Assembly (NCBI RefSeq): GCF_000832065.1
Contig: NZ_JXQM01000008.1
Coordinates: forward strand, 1-64,000
Source of the DNA: Nitrosospira sp. NpAV
GTDB taxonomy: Bacteria > Pseudomonadota > Gammaproteobacteria > Burkholderiales > Nitrosomonadaceae
DNA: 64,000 bases
Reading direction: 5' to 3'
This document shows, piece after piece, positions 1 to 10,628 of this stretch. Position 1 is the stretch's first letter. Each line of letters starts with the position of its first letter. The translations under genes were made by a program, and so were the position numbers. The notes under the pieces were generated by a model, which was not told the origin of the DNA, did not search any database, and saw only the letters and a list, made by a program, of their open reading frames with translations.

Positions 1-550
1 ACAGTCCGCCCGGTTCTTGCCTTGAATGTCGATAAACTTATGATTCCAAGATGAAATTATAGAGTGTATCTCCTGTTCTTTCTTTTCGAAACAAACCCGA
101 CATGCCAATTCGGCATCCATTGCGGACCGCGCATCGTTTCAATTGCAAGCATATCTCATGCCAAAATATAGATATTCTTTAAATCAGCAGGTTGAATATA
201 ACTTCTGGCTCATTAAACAAAGATATGTAAAGAAATCCGACATCCTAAACCCGTATACTAAAACCGCCACCGAATGTTGAGCAGATAAATTATTCTTTCA
301 TAAGCTCACCGCTACTCACCGCTATTGTTTTGCAAAACTTGCTCGAGGGTGGCATGCGCAACGGAAGCTCTCGATTTCCGGTTCCGATGATAAATCACAT
401 GTCATTTGTTACCGGCTCTCCAGGCAAATCTCTATCGGCGCCATCGATATTGTTTATGGCTCGGATCAGCATAAGGTAAATCAACGGCGGGCTTTCAGAG
501 GATAATATCCTCGAATTTTCCATAAATCCGGTTTCAGTCTTCATTCCAAG
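1..550. other. Intergenic region upstream of priA, no gene seen
   Basis: This stretch is more AT-rich than the coding DNA after it and holds no open frame that looks like a gene. A short tandem repeat, ctcaccgcta twice in a row, lies near 305-325. It probably carries the priA promoter, but I could not pick out a convincing -35/-10 pair. The last bases before priA also lack a clear Shine-Dalgarno sequence. Any gene further left lies outside the window. Confidence 0.6.
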
Positions 551-2746
551 ATGCCTGTTATTCACGTCGCGCTCGACGTTCCTGTCAATACCTTGTTCGA
601 CTATCTTGCGTTGGATACAACGGCGCAGGATATCGGCGTCCGTGTGTGCGTCCCATTTGGAAAAAAGCAAATGACAGGGGTAATTATGGGAGTGTCTACC
701 CGGTCCCTGATTCCGTCCTCCAAACTCAGGCATGCCACCCACATATTCCGGGATATCCCCCCGCTATCCTCGTCATTGCTCGATCTGTTTCGATTCTGCA
801 GTACTTACTATCATCATCCGCTGGGTGAGGTGGTAATGAACGGACTCCCCGGCAGGCTACGCAGTATTAAACCCATCGTGGCGGACCCTGCCGCCTCTCA
901 ATATCGCCTTACACCCATGGGATATGCCATCAGCCTATCGACCATTCCTGCCCGTAATATCGTCAAGCGTCGTTTGCTGGCGGGACTGAAAGAATCCGGC
1001 ATCATGCATATTGAGGAGGTGAAACAGCTTTCGCGGCGTGCACCCGCTGTATTAAAGGAATTCATGATGCTGAGCTGGGTCGAGGAAACAGTGGCCACGC
1101 TTCCTTCCAGTGCGGCCTCGCGGAGTGAAGTAACTTCGCCAGGCCCCGTCCTTACCGCGGATCAGGAAAGCGCCGTCAATAACGTGGCCGCCAAAATAAG
1201 CGACTTCAACACCTGGCTGTTACATGGCATTACCGGCAGCGGCAAAACAGAGGTATACCTGCAATTGATTTCATTGCTGTTGCGTCAGGGGCGGCAAACA
1301 CTGGTGCTGGTGCCCGAAATCAATCTGACACCGCAACTGGAAGCAATCTTTCGCTCGCGCTTTCCCGCCACACAATTGGTCAGTCTTCACAGCGGACTCA
1401 ATCCTGGTGAACGCGTGAATGCCTGGCTGCAGGCGCAGCGGGGCGAAGCCATGATAATACTGGGTACGCGCCTGGCAGTATTCACACCACTGCCAAAACT
1501 TGGCCTGATCATTGTGGACGAGGAACAGGATATCTCGTTCAAACAACAGGAGGGCTTGCGTTATTCGGCCCGGGACGTGGCAATCTTTCGCGCCAAGCAT
1601 GCCAATGCACCGGTGATACTGGGTTCCGCCACCCCTTCGCTCGAAAGTTACTACAATGCGCTACGCGGCCGCTACCTCAGATTGCATCTGTCATCCCGTG
1701 CGGTGAAGAACGCCACGCTGCCAGCCGTGCGTTGTATCGATACCCGCGCCGCCAAAACGAAAGAAGGTTTTTCGGCTCCATTGATCACCGCACTGGAGAA
1801 GTGTCTCACTTTAAACCAGCAAAGCCTGGTCTTCATTAATCGGCGTGGTTATGCACCTGTGCTGCTGTGCAAATCATGCGCATGGACAGCGACCTGTCAC
1901 CGTTGCGCCAGCCGTCTGGTAGTACATCTGCGTGAGAAAAAATTGCGATGCCACTATTGCGGTCATCAGGAGCGTTTTCCCTCTATCTGCCCTGAATGCG
2001 GCGACCAAGACATCGCACCCTTTGGCCACGGCACGCAGCGGGTGGAGGCTGCATTGGCCGACCGTTTCCCCGAGGCACGAATTGTGCGCATCGATCGCGA
2101 CAGTACGCGCCGAAAAAATGCGTGGCAAAAAATACTGAAGGATATCCAGGAACAGCGTGTGGATATTCTGGTTGGGACACAGATCCTCGCGAAAGGACAT
2201 GATTTTCCAAATCTGTCGCTGGTTAGCATCCTGAATTCCGATGCATCACTGTTCAGTACTGATTTTCGCGCATCCGAGCGCTTGTTTGCCCAATTGATGC
2301 AGGTGGCGGGCCGAGCTGGACGCGCCACTATTTCAGGGGAAGTGCTGATTCAAACCGAATTTCCGGACCATCCGCTCTATCAGGCACTGCGGCGGCAGGA
2401 TTATGGCTCACTTGCGCAAACACTCCTGGCGGAAAGGAAGTCGGCGGGATTTCCTCCGTATGTCTACCAAGCATTATTGCGGGCAGAGGGACTCCAGATT
2501 GACACCGTACTGGATTTTCTTGCCAGAGCGGCAGCCATGGCGAAGGCGCCGCAGCGCATTGAGATATTCGATCCGGTTCCCGCGCAAATGGCACGGTTAA
2601 AAGGAATGGAGCGCGCATACCTGCTTATACAGTCCGGCTCGCGCAAGCAATTACAGGAATTTCTCTCTGTATGGCGAGCCAAACTCGACACGCTTTCGGC
2701 ACAAAGGGTGCGATGGGTATTGGATGTAGATCCGCTTGAGTTTTGA
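551..2746 (+). CDS. priA: Primosomal protein N' (replication restart helicase PriA)
   Basis: PriA is the 3'-to-5' helicase that recognises stalled forks and reloads the replisome. The 731-residue product has the family's usual length. Visible features in order: an N-terminal DNA-binding region, a Walker A motif (GITGSGKTE, near residue 226), a DEEQD helicase box (near 322), and paired cysteines of the zinc-binding module (CKSC, CHRC, CHYC, CPEC, about residues 440-485) inside the helicase core, then the C-terminal domain. The ATG at 551 fits the normal PriA N-terminus, although the ribosome site before it is weak. The gene stands alone on the plus strand and faces the minus-strand fructosamine-kinase gene, from which it is separated by 67 bp. 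Confidence 0.97.
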   Translation: MPVIHVALDVPVNTLFDYLALDTTAQDIGVRVCVPFGKKQMTGVIMGVSTRSLIPSSKLRHATHIFRDIPPLSSSLLDLFRFCSTYYHHPLGEVVMNGLPGRLRSIKPIVADPAASQYRLTPMGYAISLSTIPARNIVKRRLLAGLKESGIMHIEEVKQLSRRAPAVLKEFMMLSWVEETVATLPSSAASRSEVTSPGPVLTADQESAVNNVAAKISDFNTWLLHGITGSGKTEVYLQLISLLLRQGRQTLVLVPEINLTPQLEAIFRSRFPATQLVSLHSGLNPGERVNAWLQAQRGEAMIILGTRLAVFTPLPKLGLIIVDEEQDISFKQQEGLRYSARDVAIFRAKHANAPVILGSATPSLESYYNALRGRYLRLHLSSRAVKNATLPAVRCIDTRAAKTKEGFSAPLITALEKCLTLNQQSLVFINRRGYAPVLLCKSCAWTATCHRCASRLVVHLREKKLRCHYCGHQERFPSICPECGDQDIAPFGHGTQRVEAALADRFPEARIVRIDRDSTRRKNAWQKILKDIQEQRVDILVGTQILAKGHDFPNLSLVSILNSDASLFSTDFRASERLFAQLMQVAGRAGRATISGEVLIQTEFPDHPLYQALRRQDYGSLAQTLLAERKSAGFPPYVYQALLRAEGLQIDTVLDFLARAAAMAKAPQRIEIFDPVPAQMARLKGMERAYLLIQSGSRKQLQEFLSVWRAKLDTLSAQRVRWVLDVDPLEF

Positions 2747-2813
2747 CCCAGGATCCATGAGCATGAATCCATCAGTTGACCGCTCTTTTTTTCCGTGGCC
2801 GCCTATTTCCTTC

Positions 2814-3716
2814 TTAGCGAATTTCGGCGAGTAACCTGCTTGTCATTTGTTCCGCTTGGCGAAGATACCCACTGCCGAATAAATTGAGATGATTCAGGAT
2901 ATGATACAAGTTATAAAGCGTTTTTCGTGTAGCGTAACCAGGGTCGAGCGGATAGGCTTCCCGGTAAGCCGCATAAAAAGCAGCAGGAAATCCGCCAAAA
3001 AGTTCGGTCATGGCGATATCCGCCTCGCGATCGCCATAATATACGGCCGGGTCAAATAGTACCGGCTGCCCCGCACGGTCAAAACCATAGTTGCCGCTCC
3101 ACAGGTCACCGTGCAGTAATGAAGCAACCGGCTTCGCTTCCGGAAAAAATAATTCCAGCTGCGCCATCAATTGTTCGCCCTGTGTCCGTAATTTCCCAGT
3201 ATAGCCATTAACTTGGGCAAGCTGTAATTGGTAGCCCAAACGCTGCTCGCGCCAGAATTGTATCCAGTTGGAAGAATAACTATTGATTTGCGGCGTGGCA
3301 CCGATGGTGTTATCGCGCATCCATCCGAATTTTTCGGAATAAACACGATGCATCGCAGCCAATCCTTCGCCCATGGCCGTGGCGCCGCTACTGGAAAGGT
3401 TACCCATTTCCAGATACTCCAGCACCAGCCATGCCTGGGAATCATTTCTCCCCCAGCAAACGGGTGCTGGAACGCGCAGTGTACGGGAGCGCCGGATTTC
3501 TTGCAGACCCGCGGCTTCAGCCTCAAACATCGGCAGGTTGTCCGCATCATTCAGTTTGAGGAAAAATTGCCGGCCGGTGCCTTCAATCCGATAAGTTTCG
3601 TTGATACAGCCGCCACCGATGGAAACGGTTTTTTCCACGTCGAACGAAAAGCCGGCGGAGCTGGAGATTTGTGCCGCGATATCTGCCCAGGGTCGCATAA
3701 ACGAATGCCCGATCAC
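2814..3716 (-). CDS. Fructosamine kinase family protein
   Basis: This 300-residue protein belongs to the fructosamine/ketosamine-3-kinase family (aminoglycoside phosphotransferase fold), which phosphorylates sugar adducts on amines so that glycated proteins can be repaired. The catalytic loop LHGDLWSGN and the metal-binding DPAVYYGDREAD segment are both present, followed by MTELFGGF, typical of the family. The longest reading starts with GTG at 3716, only 4 bp after the argH stop, so it is probably co-transcribed and perhaps translationally coupled. An internal ATG at 3698 is an alternative start. The true substrate in bacteria is not certain from sequence. Confidence 0.9.
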   Translation of the reverse strand: MIGHSFMRPWADIAAQISSSAGFSFDVEKTVSIGGGCINETYRIEGTGRQFFLKLNDADNLPMFEAEAAGLQEIRRSRTLRVPAPVCWGRNDSQAWLVLEYLEMGNLSSSGATAMGEGLAAMHRVYSEKFGWMRDNTIGATPQINSYSSNWIQFWREQRLGYQLQLAQVNGYTGKLRTQGEQLMAQLELFFPEAKPVASLLHGDLWSGNYGFDRAGQPVLFDPAVYYGDREADIAMTELFGGFPAAFYAAYREAYPLDPGYATRKTLYNLYHILNHLNLFGSGYLRQAEQMTSRLLAEIR

Positions 3717-3720
3717 CGCT

Positions 3721-5133
3721 TCAGGACAGCCACTTCCTTGCCCGCCTGATGGCTGCCCTTACCTGTGCCGGCGCTGTTCCGCCAATATGGCCACGGCTAC
3801 TTATCGAGCCTTCCAGGGTCAGTACAGCATAGACATCACTGTCGATCAATCGAGAGAATTCTTGCAATTCCGAGAGGGTAAGCGCGCTCAGGTCCCTGCC
3901 GCTCCTGTCAGCGAAGCGCACCGCTGTGGCTACGGCCTCATGCGCTTCGCGAAAAGGCAACCCTTTTTTCGTGAGGTAATCGGCCAAGTCCGTGGCCGTG
4001 GCGTAACCCCGCATCGCCGCGTTGCGCATTGCATCCTGGTTGACGCGCACGCCGGTGAGCATATCGGCGTAGATACGCAGCGTGTCAGTGAGCGTTTCCA
4101 CCGTGTCAAAAAGTGGCTCCTTGTCTTCCTGATTGTCTTTATTGTAAGCGAGCGGCTGACCTTTCATCAGCGTCAGCAATGCAACCAGGTGGCCATTGAC
4201 GCGCCCGGTTTTACCACGTACCAGTTCCGGTACATCCGGATTCTTTTTTTGTGGCATGATGGATGAGCCGGTACAGAACCGGTCGGCGAGATCAATGAAG
4301 CCAAACGATGGATTCATCCATAAAATTAATTCTTCGGACAGCCGGGAAAGATGCGTCATGATCAGTGCCGCGTCTGCGCAGAACTCGATGGCAAAATCCC
4401 GGTCGGAAACCGCATCCAGCGAATTTTCGCAAATACCTTCAAACCCCAGTCGCTGCGCCACCGCCTTGCGATCGATAGGATAACTGGTCCCCGCCAGCGC
4501 CGCCGCGCCCAGCGGCAGTTTGTTCACGCGCTTCCGGCAATCGGATAATCGTTCGACATCGCGTCTCAGCATTTCAAAATACGCCATGAGATGATGACCG
4601 AAGACAACCGGCTGCGCCACCTGCAAATGCGTGAAGCCTGGCATCACGGTATCCACATGCTGTTCGGCAAGGTCCAACAACGCGCGCTGCAGTCCATGGA
4701 TAAGCCTGATAATATTGTCTATCGCGGCACGCAAATAAAGTCGCACGTCAGTGGCGACCTGATCGTTGCGCGATCGCGCGGTATGCAACCGTTTGCCGGC
4801 ATCGCCGATCAGTGTGGTGAGGCGTTTCTCGATATTGAGATGCACATCTTCCAGTTCCAGAAGCCAGATGAATTCACCGCTGCGGATTTCGTCGCGAATT
4901 CGACCCAAGCCGGATTCGATGGCAGCCAGGTCATCCGCATTGATAATACCCGCGCCAGAGAGCATCCATGCGTGAGCAAGCGATCCCTCAATGTCGTATT
5001 CCGCGAGCTTGCGGTCAAAGCCAACCGATGCGGTATAACGCTGCACCAGTTCCGAAACCGGCTCATCGAACCGCCCGGACCAAGTGTTTCCATTTTTTTT
5101 GGTCGATGTACTTTTATTTTTTGAAGTTGCCAT
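3721..5133 (-). CDS. argH: Argininosuccinate lyase
   Basis: ArgH splits argininosuccinate into arginine and fumarate, the last step of arginine synthesis. The 470-residue product matches the family's usual length (about 460) with a short Lys/Ser/Thr-rich extension at the N-terminus. The fumarase/aspartase-superfamily signature is visible as [12 protein letters not shown], whose serine loop is catalytic, along with TARSRNDQ near the N-terminal third and the TGFTHLQ-like segment [11 protein letters not shown]. It reads into the fructosamine-kinase-family gene 4 bp downstream. A gap of about 260 bp to prfC upstream should contain its promoter. Confidence 0.97.
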   Translation of the reverse strand: MATSKNKSTSTKKNGNTWSGRFDEPVSELVQRYTASVGFDRKLAEYDIEGSLAHAWMLSGAGIINADDLAAIESGLGRIRDEIRSGEFIWLLELEDVHLNIEKRLTTLIGDAGKRLHTARSRNDQVATDVRLYLRAAIDNIIRLIHGLQRALLDLAEQHVDTVMPGFTHLQVAQPVVFGHHLMAYFEMLRRDVERLSDCRKRVNKLPLGAAALAGTSYPIDRKAVAQRLGFEGICENSLDAVSDRDFAIEFCADAALIMTHLSRLSEELILWMNPSFGFIDLADRFCTGSSIMPQKKNPDVPELVRGKTGRVNGHLVALLTLMKGQPLAYNKDNQEDKEPLFDTVETLTDTLRIYADMLTGVRVNQDAMRNAAMRGYATATDLADYLTKKGLPFREAHEAVATAVRFADRSGRDLSALTLSELQEFSRLIDSDVYAVLTLEGSISSRGHIGGTAPAQVRAAIRRARKWLS

Positions 5134-5392
5134 AACCTAAATCCGGCAGTTGCTGCAGTTGCTGCTTATGCCGCTTATTTTTTATTCGTTTTCAACCCGG
5201 CATCATCCACACATCATATATTACGCCCCACCGGGCTTCTTTTTCAGGCAATGCGCTACAGGACGCCAGCCGCGGAGTTGGATCGAAGGACGAGTATAAA
5301 TCAAAACAGCTTCCTCATGCCCCGTGGAATTTCCGCATGGAAGGGGCCATTTACGGCGTTCCGTTCAAAAACATCCACGGACAGAGGGTGAA

Positions 5393-7003
5393 TTATCCCT
5401 CCATATGGGTCTGGAATACCAATCCAGCATGCTCTCGCAGCCTATGAAACTGAATATGCTTCCAGCTTTCCTGAGCGACGCTCAATTCCGCTCCGAATGA
5501 GGCCAGGAAAGTGGGCGCGCCCACTGCATCGTAGGCTACCCGATGCGCATTGGTGTCGATGAATCGCTTCAGTTCGCGTGGATCATCGGATGTGACCCAG
5601 CGCGCCATCTGATACTTCGCCGACGCGAGGCGGGCATCCACGCCATACTCATGCTTGAGCCGGTGCGCCACCACTTCGAACTGCAACGTGCCCACCGCAC
5701 CCAGCAGCAAAGCGCCTCCGGCATGGGGCCGAAATACCTGGATTGCTCCCTCTTCACCTAACTGGGTAAGTCCCAATTTGAGCTGCTTGCTGCGCATGGG
5801 ATCGGCAATCTCCACTGTCTGGAAAATTTCAGGTGCGAAAAACGGCAAGCCCGTAAACTGCAAGCGTTCGCCTTGCGTCAGTGTGTCCCCTAATTGTAAT
5901 GTTCCATGATTGGGTATGCCGATGATATCCCCGGAGTAGGCGATATCAAGCAACTCTCGCCGCTGTGACAGAAAGGATACTACGCCATTGGTGCGGATAT
6001 CCTTATCGTTACGCACGACCCTGAGGTTCATTCCGCGCTCGAAGCGGCCCGAACAGATCCGCACGAACGCGATGCGATCCCGGTGGGCGGGATTCATGTT
6101 CGCCTGAATCTTGAACACGACGCCGGAAAACATCGCTTCTGCAGGTTGCACCTGGCGCTGAAGCGCTTGCCGCGATGTGGGTGATGGCGCCAGATCGACC
6201 AGTGCGTCAAGTACCTCGCGTACGCCAAAATTGTTGATGGCCGAGCCAAAAAAGATCGGGGTCTGCAGGCCGGCGAGAAAAGCTGCATGGCTGAATTCTG
6301 GCGAGGCGCCACGTATCAATTCGATTTCCTGACGGGTGTGGGCGGCATCCGCTGCGAAACGCAGCGCGATTTCGGGATTATCCAGGCCTTCAATGATTTC
6401 GTCCTGCTCATCCAGTCTATCCGCACCGGGGCGAAAAACGCGCATGCGGTCCCGTCGCAAGTCGAATACACCATGAAAACCACGGCCCATGCCCAGTGGC
6501 CAGGTAAAAGGCACCGCCGTCATGTTCAACGTTCGTTCGATTTCGTCAATGAGATCGAGCGGTTCACGTACTTCTCGATCCATTTTGTTCACGAAAGTGA
6601 GGATGGGCGTATTACGCGCCCGGCACACTTCCAGCAAACGCAACGTCTGGGCCTCCACGCCATTGGCGGCGTCGATCACCATCAATGCCGCATCTACCGC
6701 GGTCAGCACCCGGTAGGTGTCTTCGGAAAAATCCTGGTGACCCGGCGTATCCAGCAGGTTGATGATGCAACCCCGGTATTCCATCTGCATCACGGAGCTG
6801 GCTACTGAAATCCCCCTTTGCTTCTCGATCTCCATCCAGTCCGACGTGGCGTGACGGCTCGCTTTCCGCGCCTTGACGCTGCCGGCGATATGAATGGCGC
6901 CGGCAAACAGCAACAGCTTTTCCGTCAATGTGGTTTTTCCCGCATCCGGATGTGAGATTATGGCAAACGTGCGGCGACGCGCCACTTCTTGATCGACCGT
7001 CAT
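5393..7003 (-). CDS. prfC: Peptide chain release factor 3 (RF3)
   Basis: RF3 is the GTPase that removes RF1/RF2 from the ribosome after termination. Using the ATG at 7003, the product is 536 residues, close to the 529 of E. coli. The frame is open upstream to 7105, but that stretch overlaps the yejF-type gene and is not RF3-like, so I chose MTVDQEVARRRTF as the start. G-domain motifs are clear: HPDAGKTT (P-loop), DTPGHQDFSEDT (G3) and NKMDR (G4). The gene begins 11 bp after the stop of the ABC transporter ATPase gene, so it is probably the last gene of the yej-type operon. Confidence 0.96.
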   Translation of the reverse strand: MTVDQEVARRRTFAIISHPDAGKTTLTEKLLLFAGAIHIAGSVKARKASRHATSDWMEIEKQRGISVASSVMQMEYRGCIINLLDTPGHQDFSEDTYRVLTAVDAALMVIDAANGVEAQTLRLLEVCRARNTPILTFVNKMDREVREPLDLIDEIERTLNMTAVPFTWPLGMGRGFHGVFDLRRDRMRVFRPGADRLDEQDEIIEGLDNPEIALRFAADAAHTRQEIELIRGASPEFSHAAFLAGLQTPIFFGSAINNFGVREVLDALVDLAPSPTSRQALQRQVQPAEAMFSGVVFKIQANMNPAHRDRIAFVRICSGRFERGMNLRVVRNDKDIRTNGVVSFLSQRRELLDIAYSGDIIGIPNHGTLQLGDTLTQGERLQFTGLPFFAPEIFQTVEIADPMRSKQLKLGLTQLGEEGAIQVFRPHAGGALLLGAVGTLQFEVVAHRLKHEYGVDARLASAKYQMARWVTSDDPRELKRFIDTNAHRVAYDAVGAPTFLASFGAELSVAQESWKHIQFHRLREHAGLVFQTHMEG

Positions 7004-7014
7004 CAAAATAGCCC

Positions 7015-9123
7015 TTATGCTGAATCTTGTTCCTGTGGGTAAAGGTAGCACCGCGCCGTGTGCGTAGAACTGAATGCGCTTGTTTCGGGGTAACGCTCTC
7101 GACATATCGGCATGGCGTGGGGACAGCGGGGATGGAAATGGCAGCCGGAGGGCGGATTGGCGGGAGAGGGCAGATCCCCATGCAAATGGATGATCGGGCG
7201 CTTTGATGCGAGATCTATGACAGGTACCGCCGACAGCAGCGCCTGAGTATAGGGATGCCTGGGATGATCCAATACCTCCTCCACGCGCCCCTGTTCCACG
7301 ATTCTTCCCAGATACATCACCGCCACTTCATCGGCGATATACTCCACCACCGAGATATTATGCGTAATAAATAAATAAGCCAGGCCCAGACTGCTCTGCA
7401 AATCCTTCAGCAGATTCAGGATCTGCGCCTGTACCGATACATCCAGCGCACTGGTGGGCTCGTCGCAAACGATCAGCCTGGGGCTGACCGCCAGGGCACG
7501 GGCAATGGCGACACGTTGGCGTTGACCACCGGAGAATTCATGCGGATAGCGCCATTTGGTTTCCGGCGGCAACCCGACACTTTCCAGGAGCGTATCCACT
7601 CTTCCTTTCTTGCCGGCGGAATGAGGCCCCGCATGACTGGCTTCACCCCTGCCTCCGACGCTCAGGGCATCCATGCCCTCTTCAATGATGTCCACAATAC
7701 GCATACGCGGGTTGAGGGATGAATAGGGATCCTGAAATATGAGCTGGAATTCAGCGCGCATCTTGCGCAAGCGCTTGCGTTCCATCCCCACGAGTTCAAG
7801 CCCGTTGTAACGTACGCTGCCTGCGGAGGGCGGAATCAATTGTAGAATACCCTTGCCGGCGGTTGTCTTGCCGCAGCCGGATTCTCCCACCAGTGCCAGC
7901 GTCTTGCCCTGCCCAATCGTCAGCGATACGCCATCCACCGCCTTGACATACCCGGTGATGCTTTTCATCAGTCCCTTATGTATCGGGAAGTAAACTTTGA
8001 GACCGGTGACGGACAGCAGATAAGGGCTGGAATCTCCTGATTCGGAAGTCAATGGGGTCCGAGAACCCGACTTCATTGATCCTTCAGAGTCCGCAACCGT
8101 GGCTTCAAGGCGCTGACTGCCGAGTTCCGGATCCTGAACGCTGGGGCTGGTATCCTTATTAAAGAGATGACATCTCACCTGATGTCCGCCGGCCACGACG
8201 TTCCACCTTGGCGCGATCTCGTGGCACAATTCCCAAGCGTGATCGCAGCGGTCGGCAAAACGGCAGCCAACGAATTCGCGTGACAGCGCGGGAACATTTC
8301 CGCCGATTGCCGCCAGCCGCAGTCCCTGCTTGCGCATGGCTTTCCCTGGCAGGGAAGCAAACAATTTCTGGGAATAAGGGTGCGCCGGGCCGCTAAAAAA
8401 ATTCTCGCGCGTCGCCGTCTCCACAATCTCACCCGCGTACATCACCGCCACCCGATGCGCCATCTCCGCCGCCACCGCAAGGTCATGAGTGATGAGTAGA
8501 ATCGCCATGCCGCCTCGTTGCTGCAAGCCTCGCATGAGATCCAGCACCTGGGCTTGGATGGTGACATCCAGTGCGGTGGTCGGCTCATCGGCGATGAGTA
8601 GCTCAGGCTCCCCAGCCAGCGCCATGGCGATCATCATCCGTTGCTTCATTCCGCCCGAAAACTGGAAGGGATACTCATTCATGCGGCGTGCCGCATCCGG
8701 TATACCCACCTGATTCAATATTTCCAGTACGCGTTCCTGTGCCGCCGCACCGCTTAAATTAAAATGCCGCCGCAATACCTCGCCAATCTGGTCCGCCACC
8801 GTCATTACCGGATTCAAGCTTAGCATCGGCTCCTGAAATATCATGCTGATGCGCCGCCCGCGAACGTTACGCATAGCGGCTTCCGGAAGCAAAAGCAGGT
8901 CCTCTTCGCCAATTCTGACGGATCCCGAGACAATCTCCCCCGCCTCTGGCAACAATCGCATGATCGAGAGGGCCGTCATGGACTTGCCGCAACCGGATTC
9001 ACCCAGTAACGCGAAGGTCTCACCTTTCAGGATTTGCAGCGTAAGTCCATCCACCGCCCATACCGGCGCTGCTCCGGTATGGAGAACGGTTGCAAGATTG
9101 TCAATTTGCAGCAGAGGATTCAT
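7015..9123 (-). CDS. yejF: Oligopeptide ABC transporter, duplicated ATP-binding protein (YejF-like)
   Basis: This 702-residue protein carries two complete ABC ATPase domains of the Dpp/Opp type. The first Walker A (GESGCGKS) is at residues 41-48 with signature FSGGMKQRM, and the second (GESGCGKT) is near residue 410 with signature FSGGQRQRV. Each half ends with the oligopeptide-transporter C-terminal cysteine-containing segment (CRFADRC and CHFHPRCP). It powers the YejB/YejE permease. E. coli YejF is about 530 residues, and the extra length lies partly in a Ser/Gly-rich linker around residues 325-375. Its start overlaps the yejE stop by 4 bp (ATGA), indicating translational coupling. Confidence 0.94.
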   Translation of the reverse strand: MNPLLQIDNLATVLHTGAAPVWAVDGLTLQILKGETFALLGESGCGKSMTALSIMRLLPEAGEIVSGSVRIGEEDLLLLPEAAMRNVRGRRISMIFQEPMLSLNPVMTVADQIGEVLRRHFNLSGAAAQERVLEILNQVGIPDAARRMNEYPFQFSGGMKQRMMIAMALAGEPELLIADEPTTALDVTIQAQVLDLMRGLQQRGGMAILLITHDLAVAAEMAHRVAVMYAGEIVETATRENFFSGPAHPYSQKLFASLPGKAMRKQGLRLAAIGGNVPALSREFVGCRFADRCDHAWELCHEIAPRWNVVAGGHQVRCHLFNKDTSPSVQDPELGSQRLEATVADSEGSMKSGSRTPLTSESGDSSPYLLSVTGLKVYFPIHKGLMKSITGYVKAVDGVSLTIGQGKTLALVGESGCGKTTAGKGILQLIPPSAGSVRYNGLELVGMERKRLRKMRAEFQLIFQDPYSSLNPRMRIVDIIEEGMDALSVGGRGEASHAGPHSAGKKGRVDTLLESVGLPPETKWRYPHEFSGGQRQRVAIARALAVSPRLIVCDEPTSALDVSVQAQILNLLKDLQSSLGLAYLFITHNISVVEYIADEVAVMYLGRIVEQGRVEEVLDHPRHPYTQALLSAVPVIDLASKRPIIHLHGDLPSPANPPSGCHFHPRCPHAMPICRERYPETSAFSSTHTARCYLYPQEQDSA

Positions 9124-10628
9124 GGCTTGGAGGAACCCTCAACCGTAGGCGAAACGGATTGGGCTTGCGGGTTTTCTTCATGTCTCCGGCGACGCAATAT
9201 AATCGCTTTCGCCGATAACGTTCTTGCTCGCGGATCAAAGGCATTCTGTACCGCATCCGCGAAAAGATTGGCGCTCAACACCAGCGCGAACATGAAGCTG
9301 AAGGCGGCAAGCAACGCCCACCATACCATCGGTTCACGCGCCATTTCCAAGCGTGCAGCGTTAATCATGGTGCCAAAACTGATCATGGAAGGATCAACAC
9401 CGACGCCTACATAAGACAGTACAGCCTCTGCCAGAACCAATCCGCTGAAATCCATCACGGTAGCAATCAGCACGATATGCATCACATTCGGCAGAATATG
9501 GCGACTGATGATGCGCCAATGCGAAACACCGAAGGCATGGGCTGCCTGAATATATTCCATCTCGCGCAGCTTCAAGGTCTCGCCGCGCAGCAACCGGCAT
9601 AAACCAGTCCAACTGGTGACCCCGAGTATGATGCAAAGAAACAGCAGACGCAGGTCGGCACGCGCGGCGATGGTATCGAACAATTCGGGACGGCTTTCTA
9701 TATAAACCTGCATCATCAATACCGTTGCCGCAATCAGCAGGACACTCGGGATCGAACTCAGCGTGGTGTACAGATATTGAATGGCATCGTCCACCCAGCC
9801 ACGAAAATAACCGGCCGTGATGCCCAGGAGCAGCGCAAATGGCAGCATCATCAGCGTGGTAAGCGTGCCAATCACCAGACCCGTGCGGATGCTCTTGAGC
9901 GACTGGTAAAATACGTCCTGGCCTACCTTATCGGTGCCAAATATATGATAACTGCCGGATAATGCCAGCGCGGCACCGCAAAATAGCAATAAGAGTGCAA
10001 GCGTGATGCATATCGCATTCCATGGAACCTGGGTGGAGCCGCGCCAGATGGCGGAAAACGCTGACAGGAATTTTTCATCCCTGCGGTTCGCCAGCAACCC
10101 TGTTAAAGAAACCACTACCAGGCCCCACAGCAGAAGCCCCAGGCCTCCACCCACCCCTGCTTTCCAGGCTACGTCGGCGGCAAGCTCGGTTTCAGGATTC
10201 TGCAGATGGGCGCCACCGAACTGCAACCGGGGGAATTCCCGTATCTGCCGTCCATCCGGAAGCTCTGCTGTTTCTTTGGTGTAAAGAAATGCGGCAAAGG
10301 GTGCCGAATAAGTCTTTTCCACGCGCGTCCGTAAAGGAGTTGCAATGATATCAAGCAGGCTTAATACCTCCACGCTGTACGCCTTTTCACCGCTGCTACC
10401 ATTACTATTCTCAATGGCGGGACGTATATGCACGGTATCAAGTAACCCGATAGCAATAAAAAATGTCAAAACCGTGAGTGCCGCCATTCCACTCGCACTG
10501 TGCCCCACACGCCGCCATGGCGCCAGAAGATACTCGTTGCGCCGCACATACCAGACAAAGGCGATTATGACTATCACCAGCAAGTAGACGAGCGCATCTG
10601 TCCAGAGAATGATGGGTTTGAAAGACAT
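9120..10628 (-). CDS. yejE: Oligopeptide ABC transporter permease (YejE-like, long N-terminus)
   Basis: Inner-membrane permease of the BPD_transp family. The C-terminal 300 residues hold the usual DppC-like membrane domain with the ATPase-contacting EAA loop (EYIQAAHAFGVSHWRIISRHILPN region). The protein is 502 residues against about 340 for E. coli YejE. The added N-terminal part has two predicted membrane spans (about residues 12-28 and 45-65) and a periplasmic stretch before a third span near 160-180. It lies between yejB (118 bp upstream) and yejF (4-bp overlap) and should form a heterodimeric channel with YejB. Confidence 0.92.
   Translation of the reverse strand: MSFKPIILWTDALVYLLVIVIIAFVWYVRRNEYLLAPWRRVGHSASGMAALTVLTFFIAIGLLDTVHIRPAIENSNGSSGEKAYSVEVLSLLDIIATPLRTRVEKTYSAPFAAFLYTKETAELPDGRQIREFPRLQFGGAHLQNPETELAADVAWKAGVGGGLGLLLWGLVVVSLTGLLANRRDEKFLSAFSAIWRGSTQVPWNAICITLALLLLFCGAALALSGSYHIFGTDKVGQDVFYQSLKSIRTGLVIGTLTTLMMLPFALLLGITAGYFRGWVDDAIQYLYTTLSSIPSVLLIAATVLMMQVYIESRPELFDTIAARADLRLLFLCIILGVTSWTGLCRLLRGETLKLREMEYIQAAHAFGVSHWRIISRHILPNVMHIVLIATVMDFSGLVLAEAVLSYVGVGVDPSMISFGTMINAARLEMAREPMVWWALLAAFSFMFALVLSANLFADAVQNAFDPRARTLSAKAIILRRRRHEENPQAQSVSPTVEGSSKP

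Noticed and set aside
3601-4266. Plus-strand frame across the fructosamine-kinase and argH genes
   Set aside because: It spans the junction of two real genes on the other strand and has no homologue features.
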